Positions 14,061 through 20,431 are shown, numbered from the stretch's first letter. The stretch is DNA of 22,437 nt from JBHELG01 sp046263195 (GCA_046263195.1 JBHELG010000111.1:1-22437), one strand, 5' to 3'. A program made the numbers and translations. Notes: generated by a model not told the origin, from the letters alone.

Positions 14061-14282
14061 TTGGCGGAGAAAGAAGAGGCGATCCAGGTCGAGGGGACCG
14101 TCCTCGAGCCGCTGCCGAACACCATGTTCCGCGTGGAGCTGGACAACGGACACAAGGTGCTCGCTCACATCTCCGGAAAGATGCGGATGCATTACATCCG
14201 CATCCTCCCGGGCGACCGGGTCGTCGTGGAGCTCAGCCCATACGACCTGACCCGAGGGCGCATCACGTACCGCTACAAGTGA
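14061..14282 (+). CDS. infA: Translation initiation factor IF-1
   Basis: IF-1 (73 residues) blocks the ribosomal A site during initiation and stabilises IF-2. The OB fold is seen in the block MAEKEEAIQVEGTVLEPLPN, followed by MFRVELDNGHKVLAHISGKM and the C-terminal PYDLTRGRITYRYK. Start choice: length and homology point to TTG 14061, with GAGG (14051-14054) six bases upstream. GTG 14049 would add only MRPA. A TTG start on an initiation factor is unusual and could provide feedback. A 201-base gap with a candidate promoter and two hairpins precedes it. Confidence 0.95.
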   Translation: MAEKEEAIQVEGTVLEPLPNTMFRVELDNGHKVLAHISGKMRMHYIRILPGDRVVVELSPYDLTRGRITYRYK

Positions 14283-14435
14283 GATGATCACCTGCGCGAC
14301 TCCGGGGGAGGGCGGCGGACCTCACCGCGCGACCGCCGCGACTGAATCCGGTCTCGGCCTCCTCGAGACGCGCAGGAGGACAAGGAGAAGCGGGCCGCGG
14401 CCCTGAGCAGGAGCGCTCTCGTCTTCCGAGACCGT

Positions 14436-14467
14436 GACAAGATTGAGCAGGAACGCGACAAGATTGA
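14436..14467 (+). repeat. Direct repeat GACAAGATTGA (two copies) in the rpmJ leader
   Basis: GACAAGATTGA occurs at 14436-14446 and 14457-14467, 21 bases apart (two turns of B-DNA). A third copy is far downstream at 21936-21946. Just upstream is AGACCGTGAC, as in the 3' hairpin arm before rplB. Downstream, GGTGGGTGGGACTAGAA (14481-14497) resembles the G-rich family segment at the rpmJ ribosome-binding site. It may be a protein-binding site or a decayed relative of the repeat family. Confidence 0.6.
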
Positions 14468-14507
14468 CAGGTTTCGTAGAGGTGGGTGGGACTAGAAAGG
14501 ACAAATC

Positions 14508-14621
14508 GTGAAGGTCCAGCCCTCCGTGAAGCGGATGTGCGACAACTGCAAGGTAATCCGGCGCAAGGGCCGGGTCATGGTGATCTGCCCGAACCCCCGC
14601 CACAAGCAACGCCAGGGTTGA
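14508..14621 (+). CDS. rpmJ: 50S ribosomal protein L36 (zinc-binding)
   Basis: L36 is the smallest 50S protein and coordinates zinc while stabilising the 23S rRNA core. The 37-residue frame starts with GTG 14508 and reads MKVQPSVKRMCDNCKVIRRK, ending ICPNPRHKQRQG. The zinc ligands C11, C14, C27 and H32 are all in place, so this is the C+ form. A typical AAAGGA site lies before the start. The gene is too short for ordinary gene finding, but position (infA-rpmJ-rpsM) and sequence make it unambiguous. Confidence 0.97.
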   Translation: MKVQPSVKRMCDNCKVIRRKGRVMVICPNPRHKQRQG

Positions 14622-14643
14622 ACCCCCGGACATAGCGACGCAA

Positions 14644-14657
14644 GGCGGGAGCCTGAG
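14644..14657 (+). repeat. G-rich repeat (shortened) in the rpmJ-rpsM gap
   Basis: GGCGGGAGCCTGAG matches the family 15-mer except for two missing G bases. It is followed by a separate ribosome-binding site AAGGAGA before the rpsM ATG at 14673. In this copy the element is therefore not needed for the Shine-Dalgarno interaction, which helps to argue that the repeat is more than a ribosome-binding site. Confidence 0.6.
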
Positions 14658-14672
14658 AAGGAGATAGACGGC

Positions 14673-15056
14673 ATGGCACGAATCGCTGGGGTCGATCTGC
14701 CACGGGAAAAGAGGGTGGACGTCGCGCTGACCTACATCTACGGAATCGGCCGCCCGAGGGCAAGGGAAATCGTCGAAGCGACCGGAGTAAACTCGGACAG
14801 CCGTGTCCGGGAACTCGGCGATGAGGAGATTCAACGCATCCGTCTCTACATCGACAACAACTTTCGCATAGAAGGTGACCTACGTCGCGAGGTCGCGAAC
14901 AATATCAAGCGCAAGATCGAGATCGGCAGCTATCAGGGAATCCGGCACCGACTCGGGCTACCGGTTCGCGGACAGCGCACGCACACGAACGCTCGCACGC
15001 GCAAGGGTCCGCGGCGCACCGTCGGCGGTATCCGCAAGCACCAGCGCAAGCATTAG
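14673..15056 (+). CDS. rpsM: 30S ribosomal protein S13
   Basis: S13 (127 residues) forms the inter-subunit bridge to L5 and contacts P-site tRNA. It starts MARIAGVDLPREKRVDVALT and has the helix-two-turns-helix region YGIGRPRAREIVEATGV. The family C-terminal signature GLPVRGQRTHTNARTRKGPR is present, with a lysine-rich end KHQRKH. The ATG has a good AAGGAG site. It is the first 30S gene of the alpha run here. A 149-base gap containing a low-GC patch follows before rpsK. Confidence 0.98.
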   Translation: MARIAGVDLPREKRVDVALTYIYGIGRPRAREIVEATGVNSDSRVRELGDEEIQRIRLYIDNNFRIEGDLRREVANNIKRKIEIGSYQGIRHRLGLPVRGQRTHTNARTRKGPRRTVGGIRKHQRKH

Positions 15057-15125
15057 GCGCGCTCGGGCAGGCAAGTCAGCGCCGTGTCAGGGCACGTAAC
15101 ATCTCAATCGATCGCAAGCATTATG

Positions 15126-15131
15126 TAGAAT
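15126..15131 (+). promoter_or_regulatory. Weak -10-like hexamer in a low-GC patch before rpsK
   Basis: TAGAAT at 15126-15131 lies in an unusually AT-rich stretch (15100-15140). The -35 position (CTCAAT, about 15103-15108) is poor. It may be an internal promoter for rpsK and downstream genes, or only an unstructured spacer. Confidence 0.25.
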
Positions 15132-15205
15132 AGAGAAGAGCCGGCGAAGGCAAAGGTTGGGAAAGTCGAGGCAGGAATGTGCGGACCTGCCAAGAGAGGT
15201 AGCGA

Positions 15206-15604
15206 GTGGCCATGGCAAATCCAAAGAAGGGACGTGCTAAGAAGCGGGAGCGTAAGAACGTCGCTCATGCACACGTTCACATCAAGTCGACCTTCAACAA
15301 CACTATCGTCGCTTTCACCGACCCCCAGGGCAACGTCATATCCTGGAGTTCGGGGGGCAACGCAGGCTTCAAAGGGAGCCGGAAGTCGACTCCCTTCGCA
15401 GCACAGCTCGCGGCCGAGCAGGCCACGAAGGCGGCCTTCGATCACGGCGTCCGAAAGGTTGACGTGTTCGTGAAGGGGCCGGGGGCGGGTCGTGAAACCG
15501 CAATTCGGACGCTTGCCGCCATGGGTCTCGAGGTGATGGGCATAAAGGACGTGACACCGGTCCCGCACAACGGTTGCCGGCCACCCAAACGTCGCCGCGT
15601 CTGA
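15206..15604 (+). CDS. rpsK: 30S ribosomal protein S11
   Basis: S11 (132 residues) lies on the platform, near the mRNA exit and E site. Conserved blocks are HVHIKSTFNNTIVAFTDPQG, GSRKSTPFAAQLAAEQATK, VKGPGAGRETAIRTLA and the C-terminal DVTPVPHNGCRPPKRRRV. GTG 15206 is chosen because GAGG (15196-15199) is six bases away; the in-frame ATG 15212 would place it at 12. The residual difference is two codons. It precedes rpsD by 52 bases. Confidence 0.95.
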   Translation: MAMANPKKGRAKKRERKNVAHAHVHIKSTFNNTIVAFTDPQGNVISWSSGGNAGFKGSRKSTPFAAQLAAEQATKAAFDHGVRKVDVFVKGPGAGRETAIRTLAAMGLEVMGIKDVTPVPHNGCRPPKRRRV

Positions 15605-15656
15605 GCTACGTCTGCGCGACCAGGCAACCACGAGCGTTACCTAGAGGAAAGCGAAA

Positions 15657-16283
15657 ATGGCTCGGTACACCGGACCAGACTGCAAGCTTTGTCGCCGCGA
15701 GCGGCAGAAGCTCTATTTGAAGGGCACGAAGTGCGACTCACCCAAGTGCCCCGTCGAGCTGCGCCCCTACCCGCCAGGTGAACACGGGCGGGGGCGCATC
15801 AAGGAGAGCGAGTACCTGCTGCAGTTGCGGGAGAAGCAGAAGGCACGACGCATCTATGGGGTGCTCGAGCGCCAGTTCCGGGGCTATTACGAGACCGCGA
15901 CCGGTATGGAGGGTTTGACGGGAGAGAACCTGCTACGGCTGCTCGAGACTCGTCTCGACAACGTCGTGTATCGCGGCGGCCTCGCCCGCTCCCGCGACGA
16001 GGCCCGGCAGATGGTCCGGCACCGCCACTTCCTCGTGAACGGCCGCACGGTGAGCATCCCCTCCTATCGCGTTCGCGTCGGGGATGTCGTGGAGGTCCGC
16101 GAGGAGTCCCGCTCCATCACCCCCGTCATCGCGTCGCTCGAAATCTTCGGACGGCGGTCCTTGCCGGATTGGCTCCACACTGACGGCGAGGCACGTCGCA
16201 TCACGATTCGGGCTCTGCCCGAGCGGCGTCAGATCGATGTTCCCGTGCAGGAGCAACTCATCGTCGAGCTCTACTCGAAGTAG
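15657..16283 (+). CDS. rpsD: 30S ribosomal protein S4 (zinc-binding form)
   Basis: S4 (208 residues) nucleates 30S assembly and, in Escherichia coli, represses the alpha operon. The N-terminal zinc site is C9-x2-C12 (CKLC) and C26-x4-C31 (CDSPKC). The S4 RNA-binding fold has LLRLLETRLDNVVYRGGLAR (about residues 92-111) and QMVRHRHFLVNGRTVSIPSY. The protein ends VPVQEQLIVELYSK. Length is standard. After the gene a 232-base gap opens before rpoA; it holds hairpins but no ORF I would support. Confidence 0.98.
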   Translation: MARYTGPDCKLCRRERQKLYLKGTKCDSPKCPVELRPYPPGEHGRGRIKESEYLLQLREKQKARRIYGVLERQFRGYYETATGMEGLTGENLLRLLETRLDNVVYRGGLARSRDEARQMVRHRHFLVNGRTVSIPSYRVRVGDVVEVREESRSITPVIASLEIFGRRSLPDWLHTDGEARRITIRALPERRQIDVPVQEQLIVELYSK

Positions 16284-16321
16284 TGGCTGGCGTGGCGGGG
16301 TCACGTCAGTAGTGAACCGAT

Positions 16322-16351
16322 GCGGACCGTCCTGGTCCGCGCCGCCGGCGC
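16322..16351 (+). promoter_or_regulatory. Overlapping hairpins in the rpsD-rpoA gap
   Basis: GCGGACC-(GTCCT)-GGTCCGC spans 16322-16340 and GCGCC-GCC-GGCGC spans 16339-16351. They share bases, so only one can be complete at a time. No T-run follows, so they are not a standard terminator. They may tune rpoA expression relative to the ribosomal genes. The rest of the 232-base gap shows no feature I can support. Confidence 0.4.
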
Positions 16352-16515
16352 GGTGTCGGCGGCCCGCCATCCGCCCAGGACACGGCTGGCGGGAGCAAGC
16401 ATCGGCGGCCCCGATGGACCTGGGATCGAGGGGGGCGTCGAGCGCGCTGAGGCCGCTCGATCGGCGCCAGGTAGCGGCCAAAGCTGCGCGCGGCACATGA
16501 GGAGACAGAAAAGCA

Positions 16516-17550
16516 ATGTCGGATTTCGATTTCTACAGCGACGACACGTCCCTCTCTCTGAGCACGACCGCCGGCGGGTCACCTTTCATCGCCTATCGGC
16601 CACGATTGAGCGAAGAGACGGTAATCGAGGCCACGCGGTCGCGTTTCACGATCGAGCCGCTCGAGCCAGGCTTCGGGTACACCCTGGGCAATTCGTTGCG
16701 CCGGACGCTGCTGTCGTCCATTCCGGGTGCGGCCGTGACCCGGATCAGATTCACTTCCGCCGAGTCTGCTCACGGCGACGGTGGGGCCGTTCTCCACGAG
16801 TTCGATTCCATCGAGGGTGTGAAGGAGGATGTCACCGACATCATCCTGAACATCAAGGAGTTGGTCGTGCGTTCCAGCTCCGAGGAGCCCATCGAGATTT
16901 TCCTCGGAGGTGACGGTCCAGGAGTGCTCACCGCCGAGAACATCTTCGCGCCATCCCAGGTCGAGGTGGTGAACGAGGAACTTCACATCGCAACACTGAA
17001 CGTGAATGGCCACCTCGAGATGTACCTGACGGTGGAGCGTGGACGCGGCTATCGCACCGCCGATGAGAACAAGCGCGGAAACGAGCCGATCGGTGTCATC
17101 CCGATCGATTCGATCTTCAGTCCGGTCCGTCGCGTGGCCTACAAGGTCGAGTCGACTCGAGTTGAGCAGATGACGAACTATGATCGTCTGGTGCTCGACA
17201 TGGAGACGAACGGAAGCGTCACCCCCGCTCAGGCGCTGTCCTCGGCCGGCGATACGCTCAAGGTGCTCTTCGAGCAGTTCGCGGAGTTCGAAACCACGGG
17301 TCCCGGGGGGATCGTCGTCTCCCCCGAAGAGGCGTTCGAAGCCCTCTCGCCCGATCTCATGATGCCGATCGAAGACCTCGACCTGTCGGTGCGTTCCTAC
17401 AACTGCCTGAAGCGCGAGGGCGTTGGAACCGTCGGTGAACTGGTTTCCAAGTCGGAGGCCGACCTGCTCGAGATCCGCAACTTCGGGCAGAAGTCGATCG
17501 AAGAAGTGAAGGAGAAGCTGACCGAGCTCGGCCTCTCTCTCTCGGAGTGA
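16516..17550 (+). CDS. rpoA: DNA-directed RNA polymerase subunit alpha, N-terminally extended
   Basis: RpoA dimerises to scaffold RNA polymerase. The N-terminal domain shows FTIEPLEPGFGYTLGNSLRR (residues 44-63) and TLLSSIPGAAVTRI. The C-terminal domain, which binds UP elements and activators, is intact (about 283-344): DLSVRSYNCLKREGVGTVGE with R293 equivalent to E. coli R265, then IRNFGQKSIEEVKEKL. About 25 residues (MSDFDFYSDDTSLSLSTTAG...) precede the usual start near RPRLSEE. No in-frame ATG, GTG or TTG closer to the core is visible, and a clear GAGGAG site serves ATG 16516. The length is 344, at the upper end of the family. Confidence 0.97.
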   Translation: MSDFDFYSDDTSLSLSTTAGGSPFIAYRPRLSEETVIEATRSRFTIEPLEPGFGYTLGNSLRRTLLSSIPGAAVTRIRFTSAESAHGDGGAVLHEFDSIEGVKEDVTDIILNIKELVVRSSSEEPIEIFLGGDGPGVLTAENIFAPSQVEVVNEELHIATLNVNGHLEMYLTVERGRGYRTADENKRGNEPIGVIPIDSIFSPVRRVAYKVESTRVEQMTNYDRLVLDMETNGSVTPAQALSSAGDTLKVLFEQFAEFETTGPGGIVVSPEEAFEALSPDLMMPIEDLDLSVRSYNCLKREGVGTVGELVSKSEADLLEIRNFGQKSIEEVKEKLTELGLSLSE

Positions 17551-17586
17551 CACCGTCAGGCAGGGGTCCGAGAGGAAGGTAAGGAC

Positions 17587-18336
17587 GTGCCGAAGCCGAA
17601 GCGGGGTCCTCGCCTGGGCGCAGGGCCGGGCCACCAGAAGCTGCTGTTATCGAACCAGGCGATGGAGTTGTTCCGGCACGGCCGGATCACGACGACCGAG
17701 GCGAAGGCGCGCATGCTGCGGCCGTATGCCGAACGGCTCATTACGAAGGCAAAGCGGGGTGACCTCGCGGCGCGTCGTCAGGTCCTGCGCCAGGTACCCG
17801 ACCGCGACATCGTCGGCTACCTCTTCGAGGAGATCGCTCCGCGGTTCGCCGACCGCGCCGGCGGCTACACGCGCATGCTGAAGCTCGGGCCGCGTCAGGG
17901 CGACAACGCCCGTATGGCCCTCGTCGAACTCGTCGCACAGTCCGACGTCTCGGGAGATGTCATCATCGAGGAGCAGAAGGCGAGCCGCCGGCGCGGGCTT
18001 TTCGGCCGGCGTCGACGCGAGGCGCCTTCCGTGGCGGGGGGGCGCGAGGCGGAGAGCCACGAGTACGACTACGAGGAACAGCCCGACGGTCGGGAGCGCG
18101 AGGTCGAGGAGGAACTCGACAGGACGGTCTCCCCCGAGGTGACGCCGGAGGCTGCAGCTCCACCCGACCTAGGCACAAGGCCCAGCGCGGCGGACCGCTC
18201 GGCGGCGACTGAGCCGGAGCAGGTGCCTGGGCCGGCTCAGACGCCGACGGCGCCGGCAGAAGACCCAGGCAAGCCCCAGGACTTGCGCCCCGAGGACACC
18301 TCCGACGCGGGCGGGGCGACGGGTGGGACTGGTTAA
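17587..18336 (+). CDS. rplQ: 50S ribosomal protein L17 with long acidic C-terminal tail
   Basis: L17 lies at the tunnel exit with L22 and L32. The core, residues 1-118, has MPKPKRGPRLGAGPGHQKLL, then TEAKARMLRPYAERLITKAK, GGYTRMLKLGPRQGDNARMA and ends ALVELVAQ. The full protein has 249 residues, twice the usual about 120. The tail (about 131 residues) starts with a basic hinge, KASRRRGLFGRRRREAP, and continues as an acidic, Pro/Ala/Thr/Glu-rich segment without obvious fold. The GTG start at 17587 is served by GAGGAAGG. It resembles the tail of S3 in layout and composition, though not in sequence. Confidence 0.95.
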   Translation: MPKPKRGPRLGAGPGHQKLLLSNQAMELFRHGRITTTEAKARMLRPYAERLITKAKRGDLAARRQVLRQVPDRDIVGYLFEEIAPRFADRAGGYTRMLKLGPRQGDNARMALVELVAQSDVSGDVIIEEQKASRRRGLFGRRRREAPSVAGGREAESHEYDYEEQPDGREREVEEELDRTVSPEVTPEAAAPPDLGTRPSAADRSAATEPEQVPGPAQTPTAPAEDPGKPQDLRPEDTSDAGGATGGTG

Positions 18337-18417
18337 CGACATGAGGGACACGAGACGCACGCCGGAGGGTTCCGGTCCGGAGAACTAGGTCCGTCTGGGT
18401 CACGGTCAGGTGCGCGG

Positions 18418-19227
18418 GTGGCCGACGATGACCGTATGCGATTGCGGGTCGACCTTGCCTACGACGGCGCAGCCTTTCACGGCTTCGCCCGCCAGCCGGG
18501 GGTCGAAACGGTGCAAGGGGCCCTCGAGGGCGCGCTGTCGGAAATCCTGGCTCAGGAGGTGAGGACGATCGGTGCAGGCCGCACCGATCGGGGGGTTCAC
18601 GCCACCGCCCAGGTTGTTCACCTCGACGTGAACTTGAACTCGAGGTCGTCGTCGGTGCTCGGTGACCTCGAGCGGTTGCGCCGCCGGCTCGACAACGTGG
18701 CTGGACCAGCTGTAACGGTGTGGGCGGTGCGGGAGACCAGCCCAAGCTTCGATGCGCGACGCTCCGTCGTCTACAGGCAGTATCGCTACCGCATCATGGA
18801 AACGCCGACGCTGCACCCACTGCGGCGCTTCAACGTGTGGCACCTCGGGGAGTCGCTCTCGCTCCGGGCGATGCGGGAGGCTGCCGCCAATCTCGTGGGC
18901 GAGCACGACTTCGCCTCCTTCTGTCGCGCGAGTGAGGGCAGGACGAGCGTGCGGCGCGTCGACGAGATCAGGATGATGCGTAGCGGCGGTGACGGTCTCG
19001 TGCTGCGGATACGTGGCCCGGCGTTCTGCCAGCAGCAGGTGCGCTCGATCGTCGCTGCCCTCGTCGAGGTCGGGCTTCGCCGTGAGCCTCCTCACTGGAT
19101 CGCGGAGGTGCTCGCCGCGCGCGACCGCGGCGCCGCTGCACGGGTCGCCCCCCCTCAAGGACTCGACCTCGAGCGGGTCTCCTATGGGCGCCGCTTCCCA
19201 GCCGCGCCGCCCCCGAGCGCACGCTGA
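18418..19227 (+). CDS. truA: tRNA pseudouridine(38-40) synthase
   Basis: TruA isomerises uridines 38-40 in the anticodon arm of many tRNAs. The 269-residue protein has LAYDGAAFHGFARQPGVETV (residues 13-32), and GAGRTDRGVHA with catalytic Asp57. Later family segments are RRSVVYRQYRYRI, HDFASFCRA and RGPAFCQQQVRSIVAALVEV. The start GTG 18418 gives MADDDRM; ATG 18436 is equally close to the conserved core and cannot be excluded, as neither has a strong ribosome-binding site. The gene sits between rplQ and rplM, as in many actinobacteria and firmicutes. The end contains a few Pro/Ala-rich residues. Confidence 0.95.
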   Translation: MADDDRMRLRVDLAYDGAAFHGFARQPGVETVQGALEGALSEILAQEVRTIGAGRTDRGVHATAQVVHLDVNLNSRSSSVLGDLERLRRRLDNVAGPAVTVWAVRETSPSFDARRSVVYRQYRYRIMETPTLHPLRRFNVWHLGESLSLRAMREAAANLVGEHDFASFCRASEGRTSVRRVDEIRMMRSGGDGLVLRIRGPAFCQQQVRSIVAALVEVGLRREPPHWIAEVLAARDRGAAARVAPPQGLDLERVSYGRRFPAAPPPSAR

Positions 19228-19265
19228 CGACAAGTCGCCCGACCGTCTGCGTCGAGTGGGACGGT

Positions 19266-19294
19266 TTGCCGACGCTCCGGCCGAGCGCTACCCT
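19266..19294 (+). promoter_or_regulatory. Candidate promoter of the rplM-rpsI operon
   Basis: TTGCCG (19266-19271) and TACCCT (19289-19294) are spaced by 17 bases, a good match to actinobacterial primary-sigma promoters. Transcription would start near 19300, leaving a leader of about 100 bases that begins with a 9-bp hairpin. Confidence 0.55.
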
Positions 19295-19301
19295 CGCTCA
19301 G

Positions 19302-19322
19302 CGCGGCCCGGATCGGGCCGCG
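19302..19322 (+). promoter_or_regulatory. 9-bp hairpin at the predicted 5' end of the rplM mRNA
   Basis: CGCGGCCCG (19302-19310) and CGGGCCGCG (19314-19322) are perfectly complementary around a GAT loop. The hairpin coincides with the predicted transcription start, as does the first hairpin of the infA leader. L13 controls its own leader in Escherichia coli, so this could be a regulator site, but shared 5' capping of the mRNA is equally possible. Confidence 0.5.
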
Positions 19323-19398
19323 TTCGCGCTCAGTCCCGCCGGTAGACCGGTCTGCAGCCCTGTCCGCTCGGTACCTCCAGTTGCAGTAGAGGTCGAGA

Positions 19399-19875
19399 AT
19401 GCGCACCTACAGCCCGAGCGCGCGCGAGATCCAACGCGAGTGGTATGTGGTGGACGCCAGAGACGAGGTGCTCGGACGGCTCGCGAGCCGAGTAGCTCAG
19501 ATCCTGCGCGGAAAACACAAGCCGATGTTCGCCCCCCATCTGGATGTCGGCGATTACGTGATCGTCGTGAACGCTGCCGAGGTCCGGCTGACGGGTGAGA
19601 AGATCGAGCAGAAGGTGTGGCATCGCCACTCCGGCTATCCGGGCGGGCTGAAATCGGTCCCGTTCGCGCGTCTGCTCGCAACCAGCCCCGAGAAGGCGGT
19701 GGAGAAGGCCGTCCGGGGCATGCTGCCCAAGAACAAGCTCGGCCGTCAGATGGTCAGGAAGCTGAAGGTGTACGCGGGCCCGGAGCACCCGCACGAGGCA
19801 CAGCAGCCCAAGCCGCTGCCGCTCGCAAGCCAACGAGGGGACAAGCGTCGGGCGGGAGGGCCTGAGAATGCCTGA
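19399..19875 (+). CDS. rplM: 50S ribosomal protein L13
   Basis: L13 is an early 50S assembly protein. The protein has 158 residues, starting MRTYSPSAREIQREWYVVDA and with the conserved core GRLASRVAQILRGKHKP, HLDVGDYVIVVNAAEVRLTG and HSGYPGGLKSV. The RGMLPKNKLGRQMVRKLKVY block (about residues 109-128) is the L13 signature. The tail after YAGPEHPHEAQQPKPLPL is longer than normal (about 145 residues is typical). Its last codons overlap the rpsI start by 8 bases and encode RAGGPENA, which is the G-rich repeat in translated form. AGAGGTCG serves the ATG. Confidence 0.97.
   Translation: MRTYSPSAREIQREWYVVDARDEVLGRLASRVAQILRGKHKPMFAPHLDVGDYVIVVNAAEVRLTGEKIEQKVWHRHSGYPGGLKSVPFARLLATSPEKAVEKAVRGMLPKNKLGRQMVRKLKVYAGPEHPHEAQQPKPLPLASQRGDKRRAGGPENA
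19851..19865 (+). repeat. G-rich 15-base repeat at the rpsI ribosome-binding site, inside rplM
   Basis: GGCGGGAGGGCCTGA at 19851-19865 lies 2 bases upstream of the rpsI ATG and is also read through by rplM as part of RRAGGPENA. It is identical to 20401-20415. Because this copy lies inside coding DNA it suggests that an insertion or a strongly selected sequence extended the end of L13. Confidence 0.75.
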
Positions 19876-20254
19876 GAGCATCTATGTGGGACGACGGAAG
19901 TCAGCTGTCGCCCGGGTTCGGATCCGGCGCGGGAGTGGCGAGTTCAGGCTCAACGGCCGTCCCCTTGAGGACTACTTCCCCACGGAAAAGCACCGATCGA
20001 CCGTCACCGAGCCCTTCGACGTCGTCGACCAGGCGGGCAGATGGGACGTGCTCGCTCGTCTCGACGGAGGTGGGGTCACCGGTCAGGCCGGCGCGCTTCG
20101 TCTCGGAATCGCGCGGGCTCTGGCCGACTCCGACCCCGAGTGGCGGGGCCCGTTGAAGGAAGCGGGGCTTCTGACGCGTGACGCGCGCCACGTGGAGCGC
20201 AAGAAATACGGCCTGAAGAAGGCACGGAAAGCTCCACAGTACAGCAAGCGCTGA
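19868..20254 (+). CDS. rpsI: 30S ribosomal protein S9
   Basis: S9 (128 residues) has a C-terminal tail that contacts P-site tRNA. The protein begins MPESIYVGRRKSAVARVRIR with the conserved GRRKSA, contains GSGEFRLNGRPLEDYF and the GGGVTGQAGALRLGIARAL block (about residues 67-85). It ends KKYGLKKARKAPQYSKR; the terminal SKR is the hallmark of S9. The ATG overlaps the rplM stop by 8 bases, so translation is coupled. The gap after the gene (177 bases) holds an inverted repeat and the glmM leader. Confidence 0.98.
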   Translation: MPESIYVGRRKSAVARVRIRRGSGEFRLNGRPLEDYFPTEKHRSTVTEPFDVVDQAGRWDVLARLDGGGVTGQAGALRLGIARALADSDPEWRGPLKEAGLLTRDARHVERKKYGLKKARKAPQYSKR

Positions 20255-20307
20255 GCGAGAGACGCAGGGCGATCGCGACGACGTCCTGTCCTCGAAGGAG
20301 CTGCTGA

Positions 20308-20337
20308 GGCGTGGATCGCGACGGCTGGAGCCACGCC
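20308..20337 (+). promoter_or_regulatory. Inverted repeat after rpsI
   Basis: GGCGTGG (20308-20314) and CCACGCC (20331-20337) form a 7-bp stem with a 16-base loop that contains a small GGCT-GG-AGCC hairpin. There is no T-run after it. A factor-dependent stop or mRNA 3'-end stabiliser for rplM-rpsI is possible. Confidence 0.35.
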
Positions 20338-20400
20338 ACGTACGCTCCGACAGGCTGATCCCGCCGGAGGGTGGGAAGCCGGAGTAGCGCTCCTGGCGCA

Positions 20401-20415
20401 GGCGGGAGGGCCTGA
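20401..20415 (+). repeat. G-rich 15-base repeat upstream of glmM
   Basis: GGCGGGAGGGCCTGA is identical to 19851-19865. It ends 16 bases before the GTG of glmM, and a separate site AAGGGGAG lies closer to the start. In this copy the repeat is not the primary ribosome-binding site. No family hairpin precedes it. Confidence 0.75.
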
Positions 20416-20431
20416 ACAAGGGGAGCACGAC

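Noticed and set aside
16322..16351. Rho-independent terminator after rpsD
   Set aside because: The hairpins lack a downstream T-run, and rpoA follows in the same operon.
16579..17634. Minus-strand open frame of 351 residues opposite rpoA
   Set aside because: It mirrors a certain gene, has no recognisable domain, and long antisense frames are expected in GC-rich coding DNA.
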